DNA of 64,000 nucleotides from assembly GCA_019113915.1 (NCBI GenBank), contig DXGM01000010.1:38748-102747 (forward strand), read 5' to 3'. The position numbers and the translations under genes are program-made. Below, piece by piece: positions 42,322-50,110 of the stretch. Below the pieces are notes generated by a model. That model was not told the DNA's origin and ran no database searches. It worked only from the letters and a program-made list of their open reading frames with translations. Position 1 is the stretch's first letter, and each line of letters opens with the position of its first letter. The DNA is from Candidatus Gordonibacter avicola. Lineage in GTDB: Bacteria; Actinomycetota; Coriobacteriia; Coriobacteriales; Eggerthellaceae.

Positions 42322-42375
42322 AAAAGCCCTCTTTCACGCAGATCAAGGATTGTCCGACCAAGCAAGAAAGAGGGC
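42322..42375 (-). terminator. terminator of the MATE gene
   Basis: On the minus strand GCCCTCTTTC pairs perfectly with GAAAGAGGGC across a 30-nt loop, followed by TTTTGC, 20 bp past the MATE stop. The loop is long for a terminator. The rest of 42127-42395 should hold the AraC-gene promoter. Confidence 0.55.
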
Positions 42376-42395
42376 CCACGTTGTAACAAGATTTC

Positions 42396-43796
42396 TCACA
42401 CACCCATTCCCCGATCAGGCACTTCCCCCTGTTCGAAATGACAGGAGTATGTGCGCGACCAGAGGCGGACGTAGAGGCCGCCGATGATGGCGGGGATGAC
42501 TGGCGAAGCGGCTTGCGCGACGAAGATACCTACGTAGCCGAAGCCCAGCACGCCGCTCAACACGAACGCCAGGCCGAAACGCACGGCGAAGGCGTCGATG
42601 AGCGAGTTCACCAACACAAGCCGGGGCGAGCCCGCGCTGAGCGCGAACGAGTCGAAGCTGAACATGGCGGCGTAGAACAGGCCGTTCACGCTGCACGTGA
42701 TGCGCAGGTACAGCACGGCAATGTCATGCGCAGCCGTGCCGTCTACCAGGCCGTACGCCGCCACAATGACGGGCGCCAACAGCTGGATGAGAATTTGGAT
42801 GCCCATGGTCACACCTACGTTGAACCGCGCACCGAGGCGTACGACCTCACGAACACGAGCGGGTAGCGCAGCACCCGCGTTCTGCGCGGCGGCCGTCGTG
42901 ATGGCCTGGCCGATAGCCCAACACGGAAGCCCCGCCACGGTGCTGATTTGCAGCCCGACACCCGCCGCAGCCGCCACGTCGGTACCGTAGCGGTTGAGCA
43001 ATCCCGTGACTAGCGCATACGATAAGTTCACCACCGCCATCTGCACCGCAGAGGGCACGCCTACACGCAACACAGCCACTGCAGCCGCGCCAAAGTGCGA
43101 GCCGCGCATGCCCCCGCCCGAGAGCACCCGCCCACCGGGATAGCGTCGCCACACCGCCACCAACGCACCCACGGCCGCCACACCCTGCGCGACAACCGTG
43201 GCGTACGCAGCGCCCACCACGCCGAGTCCCGCAGGCCCCACCAGCACCAGGTCAAGCGCTACATTCACGAGCGCCGACACTCCCACCAGCACCAGCGGCG
43301 TGCGCGCGTCGCCGTGCGCTTTCAGAAATGCGGCTGCCGCATTCAGCAGAAACGGCCCCACGCACCCCGCGCACACCACCTGCGTGTACGCCACCGCCGC
43401 ATCAAGCGCCTCAGCCGGCACCGCGTTCGCCGTGAACCCCGGTCGCGCTAGCACCGCACCCACCGCAGCCAAAAGCCCCGCAGCCACCACCGCCACCAGC
43501 AGCGTGGCCGCGTAGGCACGCCGCTTACCAGCAACATCGCCCGCACCTACCGCGCGCGCCACCACCACACCACCGCCGGCGGTCAGCCCCATCACAAACG
43601 CACTCACCAGATAGGCCGCGTTCGTGGCGTTCGAAATGGCGACCAGCCCCACATCGCCCACCACCTGACCAACCACCACCATATCCACCGTCTGATACAC
43701 ATATTGCAGCAAGTTCAACGCCATCAGCGGCAACGCAAACACAATAAGCCGCCGTAACAGAGGCCCCTCAGTAAAAGAAACAGCAGAATTCGACAC
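42396..43796 (-). CDS. MATE family efflux transporter
   Basis: A 466-residue protein with 12 predicted membrane helices and the MATE duplication. LPLMALNLLQYVYQTVDMVVVGQVVG near residues 22-47 is the family opening. It exports cationic drugs or metabolites with sodium or protons. The start is GTG with GAGGTG 5-6 nt upstream. Composition is very Ala/Val-rich. The AraC regulator downstream on the same strand may be functionally linked. Confidence 0.88.
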   Translation of the reverse strand: MSNSAVSFTEGPLLRRLIVFALPLMALNLLQYVYQTVDMVVVGQVVGDVGLVAISNATNAAYLVSAFVMGLTAGGGVVVARAVGAGDVAGKRRAYAATLLVAVVAAGLLAAVGAVLARPGFTANAVPAEALDAAVAYTQVVCAGCVGPFLLNAAAAFLKAHGDARTPLVLVGVSALVNVALDLVLVGPAGLGVVGAAYATVVAQGVAAVGALVAVWRRYPGGRVLSGGGMRGSHFGAAAVAVLRVGVPSAVQMAVVNLSYALVTGLLNRYGTDVAAAAGVGLQISTVAGLPCWAIGQAITTAAAQNAGAALPARVREVVRLGARFNVGVTMGIQILIQLLAPVIVAAYGLVDGTAAHDIAVLYLRITCSVNGLFYAAMFSFDSFALSAGSPRLVLVNSLIDAFAVRFGLAFVLSGVLGFGYVGIFVAQAASPVIPAIIGGLYVRLWSRTYSCHFEQGEVPDRGMGV

Positions 43797-43860
43797 AGTT
43801 CACCTCGTTGATCGGAGAATACGAAAACGAAAAACTCACCGGTTTCAAAAAAGTCAGCGA

Positions 43861-44001
43861 GAAGCCTTGAGGTGCTTCGAATTGGCGTGAAAGTCCGACG
43901 AAGCGTACTGCGGTACGCGAGGAGGGCTTGGAGCGCCAAGGCGGAGTGCCTCAAGGCTTCGCAGCGGCGAGGCGTTCCGATGGCTGACAAGCCATCGGAA
44001 C
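43861..44001. repeat. structured repeat element, copy B
   Basis: GAAGCCTTGAGG (43861) pairs with CCTCAAGGCTTC (ending 43960); TTGGCG (43882) pairs with CGCCAA (43934); the centre has GCGTAC/GTACGC. A perfect tail hairpin GTTCCGATGGCT with loop GACA occupies 43974-44001. Distances TTGGCG to CGCCAA (52 bp) and CGCCAA to tail hairpin (40 bp) equal those of copy A at 7700-7837. It lies in the 604-bp gene-free interval 43797-44400. Confidence 0.75.
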
Positions 44002-44099
44002 AAAAAAAACGCCGCAGATGAAGTCATCCGCGGCGCTCAAGGTTTCCGGCATTCTGGCATCAACGACGAAGCGCGGCCTTACGCGGCGCGCCTCCTGAT

Positions 44100-44400
44100 G
44101 CCGATGAGTATGTCCGTCCCTGCTCCGTGCGATGCTTCATCGGCGATAAGCGCGCGGAGCGGCAGCTCTACAGAGAATCATGAGCCCTCCCAAGTGGTGA
44201 GCACAACGCCCAGCAGCATACCGCGCCGCGCGCAAAGCGTCAACTGGCCGCGCTTCGCCCTTGGAACAATTTGCCATCGAGACGTTGGCAGAAGCCGCAC
44301 GACCTCGGCGCGCGTCAGACGAAGCTTTCATACTCGTTCCCTGTCGGCCCATCACGATGAGTCGACGCTCCACAAAGCCACAACGTCCGAAGGTGAATCC
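44100..44400 (+). promoter_or_regulatory. long leader of the cystine symporter gene, possible T-box
   Basis: About 300 nt without a credible gene precede the GTG at 44401; an in-frame extension is Ser/Arg-rich and unlike the transporter family. AGAGA near 44169, GTGGTGAGC near 44195 and TGGCCGCGCTTCGCCCTTGG near 44248 recall parts of T-box leaders, but the canonical AGGGTGGnACCGCG is not intact and no clear terminator follows. Tentative. Confidence 0.25.
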
Positions 44401-45816
44401 GTGCCCGCAGAAACCTTGGTACCTATCATAGTTACGCTTGCCGTGTTCGCAGTGTTGCTTGGCCTGCTCAAGTTCATGAAACAGCGCGGCGTGGGCTTCA
44501 CGCCTCGGGTGTTTACGGCGCTCGGGCTGGGCATTGCGCTCGGCGTGGGCATACAACTGGCGCTCGGACGCGGCAGCGAGGCCGCCACTGTGGCGCTCGA
44601 CTGGATTGCCGTCATAGGCCAAGGCTACATTGCGCTGCTGAAGATGCTGGTGATGCCGCTCATTTTTGTGGCCATCGTGGGCGCGTTCACGCGCACGAAG
44701 GTGACCGAGCGGCTCGGTCACATCAGCGCCGTCGTGCTAGCGGTACTGCTGGGCACCGTCGCCATCGCCGCACTCACCGGCTGGGCGGCAGCAGCGTTGA
44801 CGGGACTTGCAGGCGCCTCATTCACCGCCAACGCCGCCCCCGATCCCAGCGCAGTTACCGCCCTCCAAAGCAGCCAACAGCAGGTAGAAAACCTCACGCT
44901 GCCGCAGGAAATCCTCTCGTTCATCCCCACCAATGTGTTCGCCGACCTAGCCGGAAGCCGCCCCACGTCCACCATTGCCGTGGTCATCTTCTCCGCCATC
45001 GTGGGCGTGGCCTACCTGCGCCTGCGCGACCGCGACTCAGTCCAAGCCGCGTTCTTCCAGCAGCTCATCGACAGCTTGTATGGGATAGTCATGCGCATCG
45101 TGACCATGGTGGTGGGGCTCGCACCCTACGGCGTGCTCGCGCTCATTGCGCACGTTATGGCCACAAGCGACTACACCGCCATCCTCGACCTCGGCAAGTT
45201 TGTGCTGGTGTCGTACGCAGCCATCGCGTTCATGTTCCTGGTGCACGCAGCCGTGCTGCTGGCGAACCGCACAAACCCCCTACGCTACTTCAAGAAGGCG
45301 TTTCCCGTGCTCAGCTTCGCGTTCGTCGCGCGCTCAAGCGCCGGCGCGCTGCCGCTCAACATAGAGACGCAGGAGAATGCCCTCGGCGTGGATGAAGCCG
45401 CGGCGAACCTCTCGGCCAGTTTCGGCATGTCAATCGGGCAGAACGGGTGCGCCGGCATCTATCCCGCCATGCTAGCCACCATCATCGCGCCCACCGTGGG
45501 CATCGACGTGTTCTCACCTGCGTTCGTGGCGGGACTGGTGGCGGTGGTCACCATCAGTTCGTTCGGCGTAGCGGGTGTGGGCGGCGGCGCCACCTTCGCC
45601 TCGCTCATCGTGCTGGGCACCATGGGGCTGCCCATTGAGATTGTGGGCATTCTCGCGTCGGTGGAGCCGCTCATCGACATGGGCCGCACAGCCCTCAACG
45701 TAAGCGATTCCATGGTAGCCGGCATCACCGCCGCCAACACCTCCGGCACCCTGAACCGCGCCATCTTCAACGACCCCACCGCCCACGTAACCACCGAAAG
45801 CCACGAGGGACTATAG
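44401..45816 (+). CDS. tcyP: L-cystine:cation symporter, TcyP-like
   Basis: A 471-residue dicarboxylate/amino-acid:cation symporter (SDF/DAACS) family protein. GVGFTPRVFTALGLGIALG near residues 23-41 and SFIPTNVFADLAGSRPTSTIAVVIFSAIVGVAYL near 175-208 match the TcyP branch, which imports L-cystine. The HP1-type serine-rich stretch VARSSAGALPLNIE and the substrate loop VGGGATFASLIVL are present. The GTG start has GAAGGTGA 6 nt upstream. The gene is preceded by a long leader and repeat copy B. It is transcribed away from MATE. Confidence 0.82.
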   Translation: MPAETLVPIIVTLAVFAVLLGLLKFMKQRGVGFTPRVFTALGLGIALGVGIQLALGRGSEAATVALDWIAVIGQGYIALLKMLVMPLIFVAIVGAFTRTKVTERLGHISAVVLAVLLGTVAIAALTGWAAAALTGLAGASFTANAAPDPSAVTALQSSQQQVENLTLPQEILSFIPTNVFADLAGSRPTSTIAVVIFSAIVGVAYLRLRDRDSVQAAFFQQLIDSLYGIVMRIVTMVVGLAPYGVLALIAHVMATSDYTAILDLGKFVLVSYAAIAFMFLVHAAVLLANRTNPLRYFKKAFPVLSFAFVARSSAGALPLNIETQENALGVDEAAANLSASFGMSIGQNGCAGIYPAMLATIIAPTVGIDVFSPAFVAGLVAVVTISSFGVAGVGGGATFASLIVLGTMGLPIEIVGILASVEPLIDMGRTALNVSDSMVAGITAANTSGTLNRAIFNDPTAHVTTESHEGL

Positions 45817-45847
45817 CGCCCCACATCTCAACCGCGGAATCACTAAA

Positions 45848-46123
45848 TCACAGGCTTCGATACACCTCGCGCCTATGACCCACCTTGAACACTTCCACGA
45901 TGACGCGCCCATCATCAACCTTCCCCAGAATGCGATACGTCCCAACTCGCCAGCGCCATCCATCTTCCACGCCTTGCAGCTTTTTTGCACTGGGAAGTGT
46001 GCGTGGGTCATCGCACCCATTGAGTTCCTTGTCGATAAACGAAGCCACCAGAAGAAGCGTCTTTCGATCAAGAGAGGTAAGCTGCTTCTGAGCCCGCTTC
46101 GTCAACTCAACCCGGTATCCCAT
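45848..46123 (-). CDS. RelE/ParE-type toxin
   Basis: A 91-residue basic protein of the RelE/ParE superfamily: YRVELTKRAQKQLTSLDRKT at the start, KKLQGVEDGWRWRVGTYRILGKVDDGRVIVEVFKVGHRREVY at the end, with the Arg, Tyr and His residues expected of a ribosome-dependent RNase. Its ATG shares one base with the antitoxin stop (TGATG), so the pair is translationally coupled. Toxicity is inferred. Confidence 0.85.
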   Translation of the reverse strand: MGYRVELTKRAQKQLTSLDRKTLLLVASFIDKELNGCDDPRTLPSAKKLQGVEDGWRWRVGTYRILGKVDDGRVIVEVFKVGHRREVYRSL

Positions 46124-46350
46124 CAGAGCGCCAAACCGAGATCGCGCTTAACCTCGTCCCACGAGACGCGCGTGCCATCATCCTCGTCAATGGCCGCCTG
46201 CAAATCGCGCGCGTCCAACTCATCTTCAAGACGTTCAAGCGTCCACTGCCTGACCTGAGCAGAAAAAGTTGTACCGTTCATTTCGGCAAATGAGGTAATC
46301 CATTCTTTCTCTTCAGGAGCGAACCTAATTGCCGATGCCGTCATAGCCAT
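46123..46350 (-). CDS. RelB-like / DUF6290 ribbon-helix-helix antitoxin
   Basis: A 75-residue acidic protein. The N-terminus (AIRFAPEEKEWITSFAEMNGTTFSAQVRQWTLERLED) fits a ribbon-helix-helix DNA-binding fold; the C-terminal acidic tail would wrap the toxin. The ATG has AAGGAGACGG upstream. Two operators with GTTTAC-type arms lie before it, so it likely represses its own operon. Confidence 0.85.
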   Translation of the reverse strand: MAMTASAIRFAPEEKEWITSFAEMNGTTFSAQVRQWTLERLEDELDARDLQAAIDEDDGTRVSWDEVKRDLGLAL

Positions 46351-46366
46351 ATCCGTCTCCTTACAA

Positions 46367-46417
46367 GAGTTTACGTTGTAAACTCACTATACTAAGCAGA
46401 GTATACGTTGTCAACTT
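46367..46417. promoter_or_regulatory. two antitoxin operators
   Basis: GAGTTTACGTTGTAAACTC at 46367-46385 is a perfect palindrome around GTT apart from the centre; GAGTATACGTTGTCAACTT at 46399-46417 is a degenerate copy. They start 32 bp apart, on the same helix face, just upstream of the antitoxin gene. Confidence 0.7.
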
Positions 46418-46478
46418 GCTTTGCGGGAATAACGCGAAAATGATTACTGCCTTAAACCACCAGTTCACAGCCAATGTA

Positions 46479-46521
46479 AACCTGAGCGTGCGCGAAAATT
46501 CTTGAAACGCGCGCTCAGGTT
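46479..46521. repeat. hairpin between the toxin-antitoxin operon and the XRE membrane gene
   Basis: AACCTGAGCG-(TG)-CGCG pairs with CGCGCGCTCAGGTT across a 13-nt loop with a small bulge. It lies between two divergent promoters. No function assigned. Confidence 0.4.
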
Positions 46522-46629
46522 GGTGGAGCGGGCGGGGGTGCGCGGGCATTATACAAGACATCGAAGGCGCCGCTTCGGCCGACCGGCGCTTCGGGTATGA
46601 TGCATTCGAACACAAAGAAGGGACTACCC

Positions 46630-47784
46630 ATGAGTTTCGCCGAAAATCTTGTCTACTTGCGCCAGCACTACGGCATCACGCAGGAAGGCCTCGCCGAGCA
46701 GCTGGGCGTGTCGCGCCAGACCGTGAGCAAGTGGGAAGCGGGCACGAACTATCCGGAAATGGAAAAGTTGCTCGTGCTGTGCGACCTTTTCCACGTAAGC
46801 ATGGATGATCTTTTGCGCGGCGCCGTGAGCGTGGCGAAGGAGGGCGACACCGAGCGCTACGACCGCCACATGAACCGCTATGACGCGTCTATCGTTGCGG
46901 GCGTGGCCTGCATCCTTACGGGCGTAGGAATGACAAGCATTGCCGAGGCGCTGCACCTTCCCGATAACATACAAGCAGTCGCGCTGCTGTCATTCGTCGT
47001 GGTTGGCGTGGTGCTCCTTGTCATGGCCGGCCTGAACCACAGCGAGTTCAAGCGCCGCAACCCCGCCATCGAACCGCGCTACGATGCCGAAACGCTCGAA
47101 CGCGCCAGCCGTCGCTTCCCCCTCCAGATTGCAGCAGGCGTGGGGCTCATTCTGCTTGATGTCATCATGCTTGTTGGGCTCACGCCCGAAGATGACACTT
47201 TCATGCCGTTTGGAATTGTGGTTGAAGACCTCCTTATTGCACCGTTCATGCTGATCATGGCCGTAGCCGTGGGCCTGCTCATCTGGGCCGGCATGCAGAA
47301 ATCGAAATACGACCTCTCCGAGCTCACCTACATCGCACACCGCAGCGACCTCGGTGCCGACCTGCCGCCGAACGCCGTCGTGAAGTCTCCGGAGCAACTG
47401 CGCGCCGAGCAACTCATGGGTGTAGCGTGCGGCATCATCATGCTACTGGCCACCATCGTGTTTCTGGTGTGGGGCTTCGTGCCACTGTTCGACCAGATGG
47501 GCGGCTGGGCTGGCATGGACAAGTTCGAAATCAAAGACGCCATCCGCAGCGGGCAGGGCGGGTTCGCCATCAGTTGGATCGCATTCGCCGTGGGCGGCAT
47601 CCTGTGCGCCGTCGTGTGCCTCGTAGGCAGCGTGCTGTCGAAGTCAAAAGAAGACTGGATTGCCGAAGCCCGCCAAGAGGACGCCTGGATCAAATACGCC
47701 CAGTCCGACACCGCCCAGTCCGACCCCTGGTCCCGCACCCCCGAAGAAGGCGACACCACCCACGGCGAGCAACCGCGGAACTAA
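46630..47784 (+). CDS. XRE regulator fused to a membrane domain
   Basis: A 384-residue protein. The N-terminal helix-turn-helix is ENLVYLRQHYGITQEGLAEQLGVSRQTVSKWEAGTNYPEMEKLLVLCDLFHVSMDDLL, residues 5-62. Six or so membrane helices follow in pairs (about 88-150, 165-230, 275-345). Such membrane-bound XRE proteins are common in Firmicutes and Coriobacteriia and probably sense envelope signals. The ATG at 46630 has AGAAGGGA upstream. Confidence 0.85.
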   Translation: MSFAENLVYLRQHYGITQEGLAEQLGVSRQTVSKWEAGTNYPEMEKLLVLCDLFHVSMDDLLRGAVSVAKEGDTERYDRHMNRYDASIVAGVACILTGVGMTSIAEALHLPDNIQAVALLSFVVVGVVLLVMAGLNHSEFKRRNPAIEPRYDAETLERASRRFPLQIAAGVGLILLDVIMLVGLTPEDDTFMPFGIVVEDLLIAPFMLIMAVAVGLLIWAGMQKSKYDLSELTYIAHRSDLGADLPPNAVVKSPEQLRAEQLMGVACGIIMLLATIVFLVWGFVPLFDQMGGWAGMDKFEIKDAIRSGQGGFAISWIAFAVGGILCAVVCLVGSVLSKSKEDWIAEARQEDAWIKYAQSDTAQSDPWSRTPEEGDTTHGEQPRN

Positions 47785-47794
47785 CAACGCTCTA

Positions 47795-47835
47795 CATCTG
47801 ATGCCGCAATACTCAAGCAGTTGCGGCATCAGATG
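47795..47835. terminator. 15-bp perfect hairpin
   Basis: CATCTGATGCCGCAA pairs perfectly with 47821-47835 across an 11-nt loop, 11 bp past the stop of the XRE membrane gene. No U-tract follows; AAAAA lies on the plus strand. Confidence 0.55.
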
Positions 47836-47888
47836 AAAAATCTCGTATCACAAAGAACGCGCTACGCTCATTTCTTTACCTAAAGAAT

Positions 47889-47927
47889 GTCCATAATTAA
47901 GAAATGGCCCTTTTCTTAATTATGGAC
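47889..47927. terminator. AT-rich 16-bp perfect hairpin
   Basis: GTCCATAATTAAGAAA (47889-47904) pairs perfectly with 47912-47927. On the minus strand it follows the stop of the ABC-F gene by 12 bp and is trailed by ATTCTTTAGG. AT-rich arms are unusual here. Confidence 0.55.
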
Positions 47928-47938
47928 TCCTGTACCTT

Positions 47939-49840
47939 CTACTCCCCTAGGGTTTCGGCGGCTTCTAGCCATTCTTCTTCTAGGGTGTCTATTTGTTGTT
48001 GGAGGTCGTTGATCTGGGATTGGAAGTTGCCGAGGGCGGTGAAGTCGGTGGGGTCGGCGGCGGCCATCTGCGCACGAACCTCGTCAATCTTCCCCTTCAG
48101 CGTCTCCACCTTCCGCTCGTTCGACTGCATGAGTTTGCGCAACGTCCGTATCTCTCCTCCGGAAAGCTGCGGACGAGCGCTCTCTGTCTCGGGGTGAGCG
48201 TCGGTAGGTGCGCACCAAGCGAGTTCCGCACGAGCCGAAGCGTCCTGTGGACGCTTCGTGCGAGCAGGACTGTCCGAGCGACTGCGTGCCTGCCGACGAT
48301 CGCCAGCCCCCATGCCGGAACAGGTCGCCTCCCGCTCATCCGCCAGCTTCAAATACTCATCAACCCCGCCCGGCAAATGCCGCAACTTACCATCCATCAG
48401 GGCGAACTGGTGGTCGGTCACGCGCTCCATGAGGTAGCGGTCGTGCGTGACCAGAAGCAGCGTGCCGGGCCAGCTATCCAGCAGGTTCTCCACCACAGCC
48501 AGCATGTCGGTGTCCAGGTCGTTGCCCGGCTCGTCGAGGATGAGCACGTTGGGCTCGTCCAGCAGAATCAGCATCAAGGCAAGACGGCGCTTTTGGCCGC
48601 CGGACAGGTCGCACACCGGCTCGTTGAGGTCGGCACGCGTGAACCCCAGCTTCTCCAGCAGTTGCGCGGGCGTCATCTCTTTGCCGTCGAGCATGGTGCG
48701 GCGACTGTAACGGCTGATAACCTGGCGCACGCGATCGTCGCCGAAGCGCGCAAGGTCGTCCAGATGCTGAGACAGCACGGCGAACCGCACGGTCTGGCCA
48801 ATCTTCACGCGCCCGGACGTGGGCGCTTGCAAGCCCTGAATCACACGCAGCAGCGTGGTTTTGCCCGTACCGTTTTCACCCACAATGCCATAGCGGTCAC
48901 CAGGGCCGATGATCCAGTCCACATCATCGAGCACCGGTCCCTCGCGTCCGTCGAAGCGCACGGTGACGTGCTCCAAGTCCACCACCTGCTTGCCGAGCCG
49001 CGCCATGGCCATACGCTTCAAGGCCAGCTCATCGCGCAACGGCGGCACGTCGGCAATGAGCGCCTGGGCGGCAGCCACGTGAAACTTCGGCTTCGTCGCG
49101 CGCGCCCGCGCCCCGCGCGAGAGCCACGCCAACTCGCGGCGCAGTTCGTTCTGGCGCTTCTGCTCGGCAAGCGCTGCCAACCGGTCGCGCTCCACGCGCT
49201 GCATGATGTAGGCCGAGAAGCCGCCTTCGAACGGCTCCACCGTGCGGTCATGCACCTCCCACATGCGCAAACATACCTCGTCGAGGAACCAGCGGTCGTG
49301 CGTGACCACCAGCAGCGCGCCCTGTCCCGCGCGCCAGCGGTTCTTCAGGTGCCCCGCCAGCCAGGTGATGGCACGCACGTCCAGGTGGTTCGTAGGCTCG
49401 TCAAGCGCAAGCACATCCCAGTCGCCGATGAGCAATCGCACCAGGTCAACACGCCGACGCTGCCCGCCCGAAAGCGTGCCCACACGCGCGTCCCACGGAA
49501 TGTCGCGCGCAAGCCCCGCAATGATGTCGCGAATGCGCGCATCACCCGCCCACTCGTATTCGGGCAGATCACCCACGATGGCTTCGCCCACCGTGGCCTC
49601 AGGGTCAAGCGCGTCGGTCTGCCCCAGCATGCCCACGCGCACGGTGCCATTGCGCAGCACGCGGCCGTCATCAGGCTCAAGCGCCCCCGCCAGCAGCGCA
49701 AGCAGCGTCGACTTCCCGTCGCCATTGCGCCCCACGATACCAATGCGGTCGCCCTCATCCACGCCGAGCGACACCCCCTCGAACACCGTCTTCGTAGGGA
49801 ACTCCACCCGCACCTTCTCGCAACCCAGCAAAAACGCCAT
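47939..49840 (-). CDS. ABC-F family ATPase (Uup/EttA-like)
   Basis: A 633-residue protein with two ABC ATPase domains and no membrane segments. Walker A GRNGDGKST and GENGTGKTT; signatures LSGGQRRRVDL and LSGGQKRRLAL; Walker B LDEPTNHLD and LDEPGNDLD, the second deviating from the usual DEPTNHLD. The last 75 residues form a coiled coil, as in Uup, after an Arg/Ser-rich linker. ABC-F proteins act on ribosomes to relieve stalling or antibiotic block. The ATG at 49840 is preferred over 49846 for its spacing to AAGGA. Confidence 0.88.
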   Translation of the reverse strand: MAFLLGCEKVRVEFPTKTVFEGVSLGVDEGDRIGIVGRNGDGKSTLLALLAGALEPDDGRVLRNGTVRVGMLGQTDALDPEATVGEAIVGDLPEYEWAGDARIRDIIAGLARDIPWDARVGTLSGGQRRRVDLVRLLIGDWDVLALDEPTNHLDVRAITWLAGHLKNRWRAGQGALLVVTHDRWFLDEVCLRMWEVHDRTVEPFEGGFSAYIMQRVERDRLAALAEQKRQNELRRELAWLSRGARARATKPKFHVAAAQALIADVPPLRDELALKRMAMARLGKQVVDLEHVTVRFDGREGPVLDDVDWIIGPGDRYGIVGENGTGKTTLLRVIQGLQAPTSGRVKIGQTVRFAVLSQHLDDLARFGDDRVRQVISRYSRRTMLDGKEMTPAQLLEKLGFTRADLNEPVCDLSGGQKRRLALMLILLDEPNVLILDEPGNDLDTDMLAVVENLLDSWPGTLLLVTHDRYLMERVTDHQFALMDGKLRHLPGGVDEYLKLADEREATCSGMGAGDRRQARSRSDSPARTKRPQDASARAELAWCAPTDAHPETESARPQLSGGEIRTLRKLMQSNERKVETLKGKIDEVRAQMAAADPTDFTALGNFQSQINDLQQQIDTLEEEWLEAAETLGE

Positions 49841-50110
49841 GCCCATCCGTCCTTCATTCGCCGTTGTTCGCAGGCGATTATAACGCAAGCCACAACCCCC
49901 CGCCCCCGCTCCACGAGAAGGCCGCGCCCACAAGCCAACCCGCACCACCACAACAAAAGAGCCGAAAGAAAAACCGCACCCGCCGCGGATTTTCTTTCAC
50001 GCGTTGTACGACTTCCGTCCACAGCGCCGATTTCCCTCCCTTACCCCAGGTAAACGTACCCTTACTATACAAGCATCCCTTGGAGGGGACATCAAAGAAG
50101 GAGGGGTATC

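Noticed and set aside
44098..44400. N-terminal extension of the cystine symporter from an ATG at 44098
   Set aside because: The 101 residues are Ser/Arg/His-rich and unlike the family, and the GTG at 44401 has a good ribosome-binding site where homology begins.
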